From NCBI GenBank assembly GCA_038748365.1, contig JBCDIZ010000009.1, positions 62,001-126,000 on the forward strand: a DNA stretch of 64,000 nt. Reading direction: 5' to 3'. Origin of the DNA: Alterisphingorhabdus sp038748365 (lineage in GTDB: Bacteria; Pseudomonadota; Alphaproteobacteria; Sphingomonadales; Sphingomonadaceae). The notes under the pieces are model-generated. The model had not been told where the DNA came from, ran no database searches, and saw only the letters and a program-made list of their open reading frames with translations. Positions 17,950-27,042 of the stretch are shown piece after piece. Each line of letters opens with the position of its first letter. Within the stretch, counting starts at the first letter, position 1. The translations under genes and the position numbers were made by a program.

Positions 17950-19134
17950 TCACATCGCCTGGTACATTGTGACGACGCACGATCCCGGTATGCCGATATT
18001 GTGCTGAAGCGCCACCTTGGCACCTTCTACCTGACGCTTTTCAGCATCGCCGCGAAGATGCCAAACAAGCTCGGTACATTGCGCCAGGCCAGTAGCACCA
18101 ATGGGATGTCCTTTCGACATCAGCCCGCCTGATGGATTGACTACGACCTTACCGCCATAGGTATTGTCGCCATCGTCAACGAACTTTGTGGCCTCTCCCT
18201 CTTCACAAAGGCCGAGCCCCTCATATGTCACGACCTCATTTGGAGTGAAGCAGTCATGCAGCTCAACGACATCAACCTCGTCCGGGCCAATACCAGCAGC
18301 CTCATATGCCTGCTTTGAAGCCCTTTGGGTCATATCCATGCCAACAATGTTACGGCGATTGGTAAGCTGCACCTCGCTGTCCGACGCCATGCCCTGCCCG
18401 GCTATACGCACAGCGTTTGAAATGCCTTTCTCGCGCGCAAATTTCTCGGTCATAATGATTGCGGCTGCTGCACCACAAGTGGGCGGACAGCACATGAAGC
18501 GAGTAAGTGAGGGAGGAACGACGACCTTTGAGGCCATTACGTCTTCAACCGTAATCGGTTCTGTGAAAAGCGCGTAAGGGTTCTGGCCTGCATGCTTGCG
18601 TGTCTTGACGGCCACCTTTGCGAATAAATCCGGGTTAGCCCCATATTTTTCTATATATTCAAACCCGGCCGATGCGAACATCGCTGGTGCGCCGGGTACG
18701 TTGCGAGGCATATCTGGATTAAGCTCCATAATGGCTTCAAAAACTGGCTGAGCCGGGCTGTAGCGATCCTCCCAGTGTGACACGAGCGCGCCAGGACGCA
18801 TTTCTTCAAACCCGAAAGCCAGCGCACAATCGACCTGCCCGGATTCAACCGCTTGGCGGGCAAGGAACAAAGCATTTGAACCCGAAGCGCAATTGTTGTT
18901 GACGTTGAATACTGGAATGCCCGTGCGCTTGACCCTGTAAAAGCCAGACTGCCCATTGGCACTGTCACCATAAATATAGCTGGCATAGGCCTGCTCGATA
19001 TCATCGGGCTCAAGCCCAGCGTCCTCCAGAGCAAGGCGGATCGCTTTTTCGGACATGACCTCATAGCCCTCGCTTTCGCCAGGCTTGGCGAACTTAATCA
19101 TCCCAACGCCACCAACAACTGCCTTATTTGTCAT
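17950..19134 (-). CDS. SCP2/SCPx-type thiolase (lipid-transfer-like thiolase)
   Basis: The 394-aa protein belongs to the SCPx-like thiolases common in sterol, branched-chain and aromatic side-chain degradation. NNNCASGSNAL holds the nucleophilic Cys near residue 82. HDCFTPNE replaces the classical NEAFA loop, as is normal for this subfamily, and SGGLMSKGHPIGATG carries the active His. I chose the ATG at 19134, with GGAGA seven bases upstream, over a GTG one codon earlier. A second thiolase of different class lies immediately downstream, so this island may cleave two kinds of 3-oxoacyl-CoA. Confidence 0.88.
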   Translation of the reverse strand: MTNKAVVGGVGMIKFAKPGESEGYEVMSEKAIRLALEDAGLEPDDIEQAYASYIYGDSANGQSGFYRVKRTGIPVFNVNNNCASGSNALFLARQAVESGQVDCALAFGFEEMRPGALVSHWEDRYSPAQPVFEAIMELNPDMPRNVPGAPAMFASAGFEYIEKYGANPDLFAKVAVKTRKHAGQNPYALFTEPITVEDVMASKVVVPPSLTRFMCCPPTCGAAAAIIMTEKFAREKGISNAVRIAGQGMASDSEVQLTNRRNIVGMDMTQRASKQAYEAAGIGPDEVDVVELHDCFTPNEVVTYEGLGLCEEGEATKFVDDGDNTYGGKVVVNPSGGLMSKGHPIGATGLAQCTELVWHLRGDAEKRQVEGAKVALQHNIGIPGSCVVTMYQAM

Positions 19135-19500
19135 CACATCTTCTCCAAATCTTGATCAAGACTGGCCACGAAATCCGGGGCAAGAGCGGCGTGACATTTG
19201 CCGCGCTAACGCAAACTCTGGGCCAGGACTCGACACCCTGTTTTCTGGGTCCTATCCTAGAAGGTGGGTTAAATTAAGCGTTCTAATTTTGATTGTAAAT
19301 AACGCATAATGGTTTTTTATCGTTATTTATCTCCCTATGCGTTCTACACTCTGGCATAGTCACACTGATAGCGCTGTCGCCAAAATCATGGCCATGTTGG
19401 CATCAGTGTCATTCTGTCTGGACGATATCTGGAAAAGAACCGCGCCACTATTGCGGCTGGGCACGAGCTTTGAATACCAGCTCTTTTACTTGGCCCGGAC
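19135..19500. promoter_or_regulatory. Promoter region of the thiolase operon with island dyad A
   Basis: This 366-bp gap has no convincing gene. It carries AACGCAT at 19301-19307 and its inverse ATGCGTT at 19337-19343, with starts 36 bp apart. This is the same arrangement as the dyads at 23.2, 27.1 and 35.6 kb. A further AAGCGTTCTAA near 19276 may be an extra half-site. It would control transcription leftwards into the two thiolases. I see nothing else in the rest of the gap. Confidence 0.65.
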
Positions 19501-20481
19501 TCAGGGCTCAAATGTCGTCCAGCTGGAAAAGTCGCGGTCCATGCCTTGTGCAAAAGTGGAATAGAAATAGTCATTCGCCCTGCGACTGACCTGCGCTTTC
19601 GGCGCCAGAAACTCAGATCCATGGAATGCGCCCGGGAAGAGCGCAAATTTGCACGCCACCCCGGCTTTGGAAAGGGTCTTGGCAAAGCGTGTGGTTTCGC
19701 CCGCAAATAGATCGATACTGCCGACCATTGTCGCGGTTGGAGGTAATTTAGCGAGATTGTCAGCCCGAGCAGGTGCAGCGTCGTAAGGCACATTAGCAGA
19801 ACCAGGTTTGATCTCACCAAGATAGAGCGACCAGCCGAGTGCGTTGCTCTTCCAGCTCCAAACCGGGGCTCTTTGACTGGCAGGCGATGGCTCACCGAGC
19901 CTGTCATCAATCATTGGATAGATAGGCATTTGAAATGCGATAGGCGGACCTTTTCGCTCCCGCGCACGAAGACTAAGGGCGGCGGTCAGTCCACCGCCTG
20001 CGCTATGACCGACAACAGCAAAGGCTTCGTCATTCGCGTTGATTAGCCGTCGACTCCTCTCAGCCCAAACGAGCGTGGTGTAGCAATCGTCAATTGCGGC
20101 CGGATATGGCTCATCAAGGGATTTGCGATAGTCCGGCACAATTACGACGCACGGACGTTCCTTGATCATGCGGGCGATAATCTCTCCCGCGCTCTCGGGA
20201 TTGCCCATGGCGTAGCCACCCCCATGCAAGTAGATCACCGGCGCTAGCGTCGTGGACCTGGCAACGTCCTTTGGTCGAAACAGACAAATACGGATCTGGC
20301 CATTTCCTGTTGGCCGGTCGATCCAAACTTGTTCGATCGAAGTATCTTCCGGTGCCTTGCCCTCGATCGTGCGGCCGATCCAGCGAGACAACCGGAAGAA
20401 CCATTTTGGGGAAATGGTGAACAGGCGAAAGAAACGAGCAGCATTTCGTAGTTCGGGATCGATCTCACCTCGATCTAGCAT
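19501..20481 (-). CDS. Alpha/beta hydrolase, HSL-type esterase
   Basis: This 326-aa cytoplasmic esterase is of the hormone-sensitive-lipase family. YLHGGGYAMG is the oxyanion motif near residue 87, VVGHSAGGGL holds the nucleophilic Ser, GSIDLFAGET has the acidic residue and GAFHGSEF the catalytic His. The start at 20481 is chosen because GAGGAGG lies eight bases upstream; a GTG at 20547 would add 22 residues. It is one of three consecutive minus-strand hydrolases (19501-23155), each of a different subfamily, likely co-transcribed from dyad B. The substrate is not predictable beyond a short or medium ester. Confidence 0.88.
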   Translation of the reverse strand: MLDRGEIDPELRNAARFFRLFTISPKWFFRLSRWIGRTIEGKAPEDTSIEQVWIDRPTGNGQIRICLFRPKDVARSTTLAPVIYLHGGGYAMGNPESAGEIIARMIKERPCVVIVPDYRKSLDEPYPAAIDDCYTTLVWAERSRRLINANDEAFAVVGHSAGGGLTAALSLRARERKGPPIAFQMPIYPMIDDRLGEPSPASQRAPVWSWKSNALGWSLYLGEIKPGSANVPYDAAPARADNLAKLPPTATMVGSIDLFAGETTRFAKTLSKAGVACKFALFPGAFHGSEFLAPKAQVSRRANDYFYSTFAQGMDRDFSSWTTFEP

Positions 20482-20585
20482 CAACGCAACCTCCTCGCAT
20501 TCAATTAAAAGGACAGGCAGACGCCACATCCCGGACCAAGACCGCACCCGTCAAGAACGAGGGTAAAGGTCTACAACAAGCATCA

Positions 20586-22082
20586 CTATACAAGGCCATA
20601 GGCTTTGCGGATCGCCTCGCTGTTTGTCTGGCTGCGCATATGCGGCTCGATGTCAAACTCCATCAGGACGGGGGCGTCAGGACTATATGGGCGCCAAGCA
20701 GGCAACCCATCACCATTAGGGTCGCCTGTACGGGCAAATTGCACCAGCATGGCGCGCCATAGTTTCGATAGTTCGCGGTTCTCTGGTGTGTCTGGATGGA
20801 ATTCTGGCATCATAGTCGGTTGATTGCCAAACCAACCAAAAGAAAAAGCGATCTCGGCTCCATGTGTCACTCCCATCGGATGATCCGTTGGTACGGCGAA
20901 GTGGTAGAGCCATCCGCGGCCGCCACCTTGGCTCACTGCCTCAACATTTCGCATTGAGCTTGCGCGAAACAGATCGTTCCAAATCTGCTCTTTCTTCTCT
21001 TCATCACTGCCATTTGGATGGCACTCGTCGACAAAAGCCACATAGCCGTCATGGTCGCGGGCATTAATGAGGCAAACGAGTCTGTCCTTGACCTCGTCCA
21101 GTGTCGAAGGCCCGACACCTCCCAGATTCTTCAGGTAACTCGCTTCGTTCAAGTTGGAGCCTGACATAAGGGGAGGCCCATCGGCACCCTTGCGTCGTAA
21201 AGCCGCACTGTGATGTTCCGTTATCACTGTTCCGTCAACAGTTTGAAAATACTGCAAAACGCCAGTCAGAAATAGTTCGAACAATCGCTCTGCAGGCATA
21301 TTCAGGAGCGTCTGCTCAATATCGCCTTCTAGCGAAAGATGGTCGCGCAGCGCCGCAACAGCATTGGGCGGTGCCACTTCCCCGATATCAATATCACCCG
21401 GGCTGAATGCAATCGACGAATGAAACAGCCCTTCGGCACTTTTCGCCCCTTGTAGTGCGAGGACAGACCCAGCACCCCCACTCTCACCCCAAATTGATAC
21501 CTTGGAGGGATCACCTCCAAACTCTGAAATATTCTCTTTGATCCACTTAAGCGCAGCGATTTGATCCTCAAATCCCCGGCTAACGCTTCCCTTATATTCT
21601 TCGCCTAGCTCGCTAAAGTCGCAAAAGCCGAATACACCAAGCCGGTAATTGGCCATCACCACGATACAGTCGTTTTCCCGGGCTAGAGTTTTGCCATGAT
21701 AGTCATTCGCAGAGCCTTGAAGATATCCCCCTCCGTGAATCCACAAAATAACGGGACGATCTCCCGGTCCAGTCTCTGGCGTATAGATGTTTAAGTAGAG
21801 ACAATCTTCCGACATATCTCCTTCGACCACCGCGCCTTTGGGAAGCAGCTCTTCGGGAAGTGGTGGTTGGTAGCTTCTATTGCCAAACCGGGTCGCATCC
21901 CTGACGCCGTCCCAACTTTCAACCGGTTGAGGTGACTTCCAGCGAAGCGCTCCAATTGGAGGCGCTGCAAATGGCACTCCAAGGAAAATGTGTATCCCGG
22001 ATTCCTGAAATCCGCGAAGTGCTCCAGCTTTTGTAAATGCTTCAGACAACTGACATTCCTCAGGATTATTATGTCGCATCAT
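20586..22082 (-). CDS. Type B carboxylesterase
   Basis: The 498-aa protein is a carboxylesterase/cholinesterase-family hydrolase. It has FLGVPFAAPPIGALRW near the N-terminus, EDCLYLNIYTP, LWIHGGGYLQGS for the oxyanion hole, and WGESGGAGSV with the nucleophilic Ser near residue 196. THGAEIAFSFGW near residue 410 holds the catalytic His region. No signal peptide is seen, so it acts in the cytoplasm. Two ATG codons stand in tandem at the start. Type B esterases accept bulky esters, which would suit opening of an esterified xenobiotic or natural product imported by the island's TonB receptor (inference). Confidence 0.9.
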   Translation of the reverse strand: MMRHNNPEECQLSEAFTKAGALRGFQESGIHIFLGVPFAAPPIGALRWKSPQPVESWDGVRDATRFGNRSYQPPLPEELLPKGAVVEGDMSEDCLYLNIYTPETGPGDRPVILWIHGGGYLQGSANDYHGKTLARENDCIVVMANYRLGVFGFCDFSELGEEYKGSVSRGFEDQIAALKWIKENISEFGGDPSKVSIWGESGGAGSVLALQGAKSAEGLFHSSIAFSPGDIDIGEVAPPNAVAALRDHLSLEGDIEQTLLNMPAERLFELFLTGVLQYFQTVDGTVITEHHSAALRRKGADGPPLMSGSNLNEASYLKNLGGVGPSTLDEVKDRLVCLINARDHDGYVAFVDECHPNGSDEEKKEQIWNDLFRASSMRNVEAVSQGGGRGWLYHFAVPTDHPMGVTHGAEIAFSFGWFGNQPTMMPEFHPDTPENRELSKLWRAMLVQFARTGDPNGDGLPAWRPYSPDAPVLMEFDIEPHMRSQTNSEAIRKAYGLV

Positions 22083-22201
22083 TTCTCTTGGCGAAAGGTT
22101 TTGAGATCAGGCATCGAAAATTCCTAGCTGAAACATTTGGGGAAAGGCGTCGAGCGTTCGCATTTCAAGTAAGCCATTTACGCCAAGAGCGCTTTTGGGC
22201 T

Positions 22202-23155
22202 CTACGTTTTCGAGAACAGATAGAGCATCGCATCCTGCAGCGCGGGCAGGACCACCGAAAGGTGCGTCTTGTCGGGATATATCTTGTCTTCCCAGGACAA
22301 TGCCGAATTTGATGTGCTGCGCAGCGATCCAACCATATCGGCGTAGCTGCGCCCCAGAGCCCGGAAGGACTCTATCGGGCTGTGCATTTCCAGTTCGCCC
22401 AGACTGATGAATATCCGGGTATCATGGACGAGTTCTTTTTCGAGCGTTGCCGCAAATTGGCCGAGATAGTCTTCCTGCGTTTTGTAGATTCCAGGGCTGC
22501 CGAGCCAATAACGGTCAAACAACTCCGTTTGCTGCGTAAAAGCATAGGCTCCGAACGCGCCACCCGCTGAATCTCCAAGGAGTGCCGCCGGCTTGTCAGT
22601 AGTCTTGTACTTTGCCCGGATGAGCGGATCGAGCTCGTTCTCAAGGAACTTCAGAAATTGCGCCGCACCGCCCGGTGTGGTCTCGGGTGTTGTTTGAGGT
22701 ATGAGCCGATATTGTTCGGGAATTGCGTTAGCGGGCATATAGTCACGCAGCCGCGCATTGGGTGTGCCCTCAATATAGTCTATCCCGACTATCAACAGCC
22801 GGGGAAAACCCTGCGAAGCTGGATCTATAAGCTCGCTCAAAGCGACCTGCGCAGCTATCGGAAGCATCCATTTCCCATCAAGTGCATAGACTACGTCATG
22901 GGTCTGGTTGGGATCATAGGTTCCGGTCAGCTTGGAGAACTGAACATCCCTCCATACCGAAACACTGAAGCGGTCGCCCACCTCGTTGGAGAATATCTCT
23001 AAAGCTTCGCTATCAGCAATTGAGACCGAGGTCCCAAGCGATTGCAAACCTTGGCCACGTTGAAAAGCCTGCGCTACGCCGGGTATCAGACCCGCGCTTG
23101 CCCCCAAGGCGGAGCCCGCCAAAACCGCGCGTCGTGAAATCCCGAATTTTGTCAT
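22202..23155 (-). CDS. Exported alpha/beta hydrolase (esterase D / PF00756-like)
   Basis: The 317-aa precursor begins MTKFGISRRAVLAGS, a twin-arginine-like signal cleaved near GVAQA, so it is probably periplasmic. The body resembles the putative esterase family: VVYALDGKW, LLIVGIDY, then LLGDSAGGAFGAYAF with the nucleophilic Ser, and an Asp/His pair towards the C-terminus (PDKTHLS). AGGA lies six bases before the ATG at 23155; a start 105 bases upstream would precede the signal with unrelated sequence. It is the first gene of the minus-strand esterase set and faces the plus-strand hydrolase across dyad B. Confidence 0.82.
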   Translation of the reverse strand: MTKFGISRRAVLAGSALGASAGLIPGVAQAFQRGQGLQSLGTSVSIADSEALEIFSNEVGDRFSVSVWRDVQFSKLTGTYDPNQTHDVVYALDGKWMLPIAAQVALSELIDPASQGFPRLLIVGIDYIEGTPNARLRDYMPANAIPEQYRLIPQTTPETTPGGAAQFLKFLENELDPLIRAKYKTTDKPAALLGDSAGGAFGAYAFTQQTELFDRYWLGSPGIYKTQEDYLGQFAATLEKELVHDTRIFISLGELEMHSPIESFRALGRSYADMVGSLRSTSNSALSWEDKIYPDKTHLSVVLPALQDAMLYLFSKT

Positions 23156-23245
23156 GATTGGTCCTCTCCGTTCGATCACATTAGGTGTGATATACGGGAT
23201 AAGGCATGATATGCAAATTTTTGCGTATTTATTTGATATAAATAA

Positions 23246-23289
23246 AGCGCATTTTGTCAAAATATCTTGTTCGGATATCTTTATGCGCT
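23246..23289. promoter_or_regulatory. Island dyad B (AGCGCAT ... ATGCGCT)
   Basis: AGCGCAT (23246-23252) and ATGCGCT (23283-23289) form an inverted pair with starts 37 bp apart in the AT-rich divergent gap between the exported esterase and the plus-strand hydrolase. The extended half-sites read near AATAGCGCATAAA. The spacing is identical to that of dyad C at the regulator gene. Confidence 0.68.
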
Positions 23290-23369
23290 ATTATAGCATG
23301 GTTGTCGTTGCATCCAAGATAATAACAAACTGGCAGGAGCGACAAAAAACAAGGGAGAGGAACCAAAGA

Positions 23370-24335
23370 ATGTTCAATCACGTCTATATGAACCCGCAAA
23401 CACAGGCTATTGTGGCGCAGTTGGCCGAGCGCAACCTTGATGAGATACCCGAGCAGACTATCGAGGCCATTCGCGAATCCGCGTCAAAGCTCTACGTCGA
23501 ACTCGGCCCCAAGCCGCGCGAAGTTTTTGAAGATGTCTATATCAAGGTCCCAGGACCTGCTGGCGATATCAATTGCAAAGTGATCACTCCGGTCGACCCA
23601 GGCGAGGATCAGTTGCCTGTACTACTCTACTTCATTGGTGGTACTTTTGCACATCAATCAGCGAGCGAAATGGGAGGAATCCCTTATGTGCTCGCTACCG
23701 AAGCCAATTGCATTCTGGTCATTCCAGAGCACCGGATCCCTCCTGAAAACCCGTTCCCGGCAGGTTTTGATGATATTCTTGCGGTCTATGAGTGGGCGCT
23801 GGAGAATGCTGCCGAGATTAAGGGGGATCCCAATCGCATTGCCGTAGGTGGCGCAAGCTCAGCGGGCACACATGCAGCAGCACTATGCCTCGACGCCAAG
23901 GAGAAAGGCTTGCCCCAGCCGCTCGTGCAGTGGCTTGATGTTCCGTTCCTTGATCAGATTGGTGAGTTCACCTCGGTTCACGAAATGGATTATCTGGTAA
24001 ATCGAGATACGCTTCGCTTTGGGGCAGCGATTCACTTTGGTCATGATCGCACGCTTGAATACTCATTGCGCGCCTCGCCATTACGCGCATCAGATCTGAG
24101 CGGCCTCGCCCCAGCCTATATCACCACAGCCGAGCTCGATCCGCTGCGTGACGAGGGCAAGGCATATGCCACCCGGCTACGCAAAGCCGGCGTCCCATGC
24201 ACCCATATCTGCTATGAGGGGCAGATCCACGGCTTTACCGGTATGGGCGGGGTTGTTGAGGAGGGGCTGATCGCGCTGTGTCAGGCGGCCGGTGTGCTGC
24301 GGCATTACTTTGATAAGGCCTTGCACAGTGACTGA
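23370..24335 (+). CDS. HSL-like alpha/beta hydrolase with altered oxyanion motif
   Basis: The 321-aa protein has the HSL-family fold, but the usual HGGG is FIGGTFAHQ and the nucleophile elbow is GGASSAGTHA in place of GDSAGG. Ser, the acidic ELDPLRDEG and the His of GQIHGF are all kept, so a catalytic triad is possible, but the oxyanion hole must differ. It may be an esterase with unusual specificity or have acquired another hydrolytic role. The ATG at 23370 follows GGGAGAGG; an upstream in-frame start is inside the promoter region. Its end overlaps the next gene by eight bases, so the two are coupled. Confidence 0.8.
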   Translation: MFNHVYMNPQTQAIVAQLAERNLDEIPEQTIEAIRESASKLYVELGPKPREVFEDVYIKVPGPAGDINCKVITPVDPGEDQLPVLLYFIGGTFAHQSASEMGGIPYVLATEANCILVIPEHRIPPENPFPAGFDDILAVYEWALENAAEIKGDPNRIAVGGASSAGTHAAALCLDAKEKGLPQPLVQWLDVPFLDQIGEFTSVHEMDYLVNRDTLRFGAAIHFGHDRTLEYSLRASPLRASDLSGLAPAYITTAELDPLRDEGKAYATRLRKAGVPCTHICYEGQIHGFTGMGGVVEEGLIALCQAAGVLRHYFDKALHSD

Positions 24336-25143
24336 CTGCTCCGGCGCACCTCTGATACACCGCATGCCCTATGGTTTTGGTCCCGGACCGGGTCCACGAC
24401 AGGGGCCTGACGGTCAGCCATTTAACGGATCAGGCAAACCCTATATTAAAGCGTTCGCGGTGCGTTTCGAGTCAGAAGAAAAAGCATTGGCCGCTCTCCT
24501 TCCTCCAGGGTTTAAACTTGATGGCGAGCCTGTTGTGACCATTGATGTTCAATATCTGACCGACGTAGAATGGCTCGCCGGTCGGGGATACAGCTCCGTC
24601 GGTATCAAATTCCCTGCCCGTCGCGACGATGTTCGCGGCAGCTTCTTTCTTGTCGGCTTTCAAAACAGCGCGGATGCGATCACATTTGGCCGTGAGGAGT
24701 TAGGCTACCCCATGCTTTACGCCAATATCGAAGAGCCTGTCGAAACCGATCAGGGGACCGACATCAATATCAGCTGGGACGGCACGCGCTTTTTGACTCT
24801 CCGCTTTTTGCGGGATTTTGCGCCGGGCGTACCTCCGTCTGGAGGAGAGGCCGGAAATGAAGGAACGCTACTTTACAAATATATGCCGCGTACTGGGCGC
24901 TGGGGCGAAGCGGACATCGCCAAGGCAACGCTGACCCCGCCCGGTCTGGGCAACACAGAAATTCTGTCTATCGAAACAGGTACTGGTCAAGCGGTGTTCA
25001 CTCCAGGAAACTGGGAACAGCTTCCGACCCTGCATCACATAGTTGAGACGCTGGCGGGATTGCCTGTCAAAGCTTGGCGCACCGCAACCACTGCCGAGGC
25101 CAAAGGTGGGCGCGACCTGCGCGATCAAATCGAGCTGGCTTAA
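24328..25143 (+). CDS. Acetoacetate-decarboxylase-like protein lacking the catalytic lysine
   Basis: The 271-aa protein has the acetoacetate decarboxylase (ADC) superfamily fold: KAFAVRFESEEKALAALLPPGF at the N-terminus, GREELGYPMLYANIEEP in the middle and a C-terminal beta region. In true ADC the corresponding stretch is GRE..YPKK, where Lys forms the Schiff base with the keto acid. Here that position is Met, so ordinary decarboxylation is unlikely. Lys-less relatives may bind or transform other oxo-acids. I placed the start at GTG 24328, which overlaps the upstream gene; ATG 24364 is the alternative. It is coupled to the altered HSL-like hydrolase. Confidence 0.78.
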   Translation: MTDCSGAPLIHRMPYGFGPGPGPRQGPDGQPFNGSGKPYIKAFAVRFESEEKALAALLPPGFKLDGEPVVTIDVQYLTDVEWLAGRGYSSVGIKFPARRDDVRGSFFLVGFQNSADAITFGREELGYPMLYANIEEPVETDQGTDINISWDGTRFLTLRFLRDFAPGVPPSGGEAGNEGTLLYKYMPRTGRWGEADIAKATLTPPGLGNTEILSIETGTGQAVFTPGNWEQLPTLHHIVETLAGLPVKAWRTATTAEAKGGRDLRDQIELA

Positions 25144-25223
25144 CGCCATATTTCATAAAGAGATTAGGTGAGCGTCCATAAGGGCCGATTGAACACTCGT
25201 GAACTGCCTACCGCCCCACAATC

Positions 25224-26072
25224 TCAGTCCTTCTTACCAGCGCTATAATCACCAAATTTTGTATCGCGATCGGTGATCGCAGACTTCACGCCGCCCGCGA
25301 CGATCTTCTCGAAGAAATCAAGTGCGGTCGGCGTAAATTGCGCCAGTGCCTGCAATTCGGTACCAGCGCGCACACCCGCACGAATGCCCATAATCTCCAT
25401 CTGGCGGTGCACGCTGCGCTTACAGATTTGCTGCACATCGGTTGGGATCAAGGTCATCCGCTGAGCGACCTTGAGCACTTCGTCTTCGAGTTCATCGGAC
25501 GGGAAGGACTTGTTGGCGAGGCCCTGCTCGACTGCTTCTTTGCCCGAGAGACTGTCGCCAGTGAGCATCAGGTACATCGCCTTTCGAAATCCCATCAGCC
25601 ATGGCATTGTCTGATTGTCGGGCGGACTGAGCGAACGCACCGGGGGATAACCAAATTTGGCATCGTCCGAGGCGAAAACCAGATCACAAGCCTGGCTCAA
25701 CTCGAAACCTCCGGCAAGGCAAAAGCCCGAGACCTGAGCGATCACAGGCTTTTGCAGGTCCCAGATCTTCAGTCCTCCGTCAGTAACCTGACGCGGCCAG
25801 ATCCCGATGCCTTCCGATGTGTGAAAGGGAAAATTCGCGGCTTTGTCCTTGGGCTCTGAAAGGTCATAGCCAGCCGAAAAAAGATCCGGACCGCCGGTGA
25901 TGATCATCAGGCTGATCGTCTCGTCGACATCTGCTTTTTCCAGTGCATCAAAGAGTTCGCGACGCAGCTGGTCCGATAAGGCGTTGCGCTTTTCCGGACG
26001 ATTAAGAGTGATCCGCCGAACGCGCTCAATCGGCTCGTCTACCAGAATGCAGCTATAGTCTTCAGATGACAT
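25224..26072 (-). CDS. Crotonase-family protein (enoyl-CoA hydratase/isomerase-like)
   Basis: This 282-aa protein has the crotonase fold, with ITLNRPEKRNAL, the oxyanion-hole segment FSAGYDLSE and GFCLAGGFELSQACDLV. The two catalytic Glu of classical hydratases appear to be missing: the PE of FGxPE is FGYPPV, and the AMEMVLTG region reads AMYLMLTG. It is therefore probably not a standard enoyl-CoA hydratase but an isomerase, hydrolase or C-C lyase of the same fold. AAGGA lies seven bases upstream of the ATG at 26072. It sits downstream of the MaoC-like gene on the same strand and converges with the ADC-like gene. Confidence 0.85.
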   Translation of the reverse strand: MSSEDYSCILVDEPIERVRRITLNRPEKRNALSDQLRRELFDALEKADVDETISLMIITGGPDLFSAGYDLSEPKDKAANFPFHTSEGIGIWPRQVTDGGLKIWDLQKPVIAQVSGFCLAGGFELSQACDLVFASDDAKFGYPPVRSLSPPDNQTMPWLMGFRKAMYLMLTGDSLSGKEAVEQGLANKSFPSDELEDEVLKVAQRMTLIPTDVQQICKRSVHRQMEIMGIRAGVRAGTELQALAQFTPTALDFFEKIVAGGVKSAITDRDTKFGDYSAGKKD

Positions 26073-26106
26073 GGCCATGTCCTTTTCTCAGTTTGATTAG
26101 AGGGTT

Positions 26107-27042
26107 CTATTGATCAGTGAATTCTGCGTATCCGTCGCGGATCGCAGGCTCGCCTTGAGGCGTGAGGATTGAGAAGGTGACCCTTCGCGTCGTGCCGTCG
26201 AGCACGGATTTAGCCTTCAGGGTAAGCATTGTTCCGGGCCGCACCATTGCCCCCATTCGGCCGCGCAACCGCTTGAGCTTGCGGGTATCCCCGCCGCCAA
26301 GGCGATGTGTGAGCTCACGACCGGCTATCGACCAAGTCGCGACGCCATGGAGAATGATATCAGGCAATCCAGCCGATTTCGCGACCGCACGCTCGGTATG
26401 GATAGGATTCCAGATATCAGCGCACTCGGAAAAGATGTGTGGCAATGTGCGAGCGATAGGAATCTTGAACTCATGGCTGTCAGCCAAGCTTTCTTCAATT
26501 TTCGGCACGGCAGGCTTGGGATCGAGCGGGAACGGTTCTCCATCCATTGCAACGGCAAGAAAAGTGCTTTGCATATGTGTGCGACTGACAGGAGCACCAT
26601 TTTCTCCTGAGGTAACCAGCGTATAGGCCATATTGGTACCGCTTCGACCGGGCCAGATCGCTACAATCTCTCCTTGCGTAGTTAACCTCTCCCCGGGCTT
26701 AACAGGGCACAGGAACTCGGTATCTTGTAAGGCATGCAGCGCCCGCAGCGCTTCCTCACGACTGAGGCCGATATCTTCCGGGGAATCATTATTGAGCATC
26801 AGCGCCCACTCAAGCGCGACACAGATCTGGGGAGCCGCATGAAAACCCGGGTTTGTATCATCGAGAAGGAGTTCGGAACTCTCTTCAATGCCAGCTGCAA
26901 AGGCGAGCAGGCGGCGGGTTGTCATTTCGGTGACAACAGGGTTCAGCGCCGCACCGACGGCCATGGTTGAGACAGGCATTCTCCTCCCAATCGCATTCTC
27001 AATGTGCTCCAGCGTGACACGGGCCACGCCTTTATTGAGCAC
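26107..27042 (-). CDS. MaoC-like double-hotdog hydratase
   Basis: The 311-aa protein has an N-terminal hotdog half and a C-terminal MaoC half with the signature ADIWNPIHTERAVA...GLPDIILHG near residues 205-230, the hydratase-2 type motif with catalytic Asp and His. It probably hydrates a 2-enoyl-CoA, which would cover the step the neighbouring crotonase seems unable to catalyse. The start is a GTG at 27042 without a strong ribosome site, so the exact N-terminus is uncertain. It is transcribed divergently from the tandem Lrp regulator across dyad C. Confidence 0.82.
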   Translation of the reverse strand: MLNKGVARVTLEHIENAIGRRMPVSTMAVGAALNPVVTEMTTRRLLAFAAGIEESSELLLDDTNPGFHAAPQICVALEWALMLNNDSPEDIGLSREEALRALHALQDTEFLCPVKPGERLTTQGEIVAIWPGRSGTNMAYTLVTSGENGAPVSRTHMQSTFLAVAMDGEPFPLDPKPAVPKIEESLADSHEFKIPIARTLPHIFSECADIWNPIHTERAVAKSAGLPDIILHGVATWSIAGRELTHRLGGGDTRKLKRLRGRMGAMVRPGTMLTLKAKSVLDGTTRRVTFSILTPQGEPAIRDGYAEFTDQ

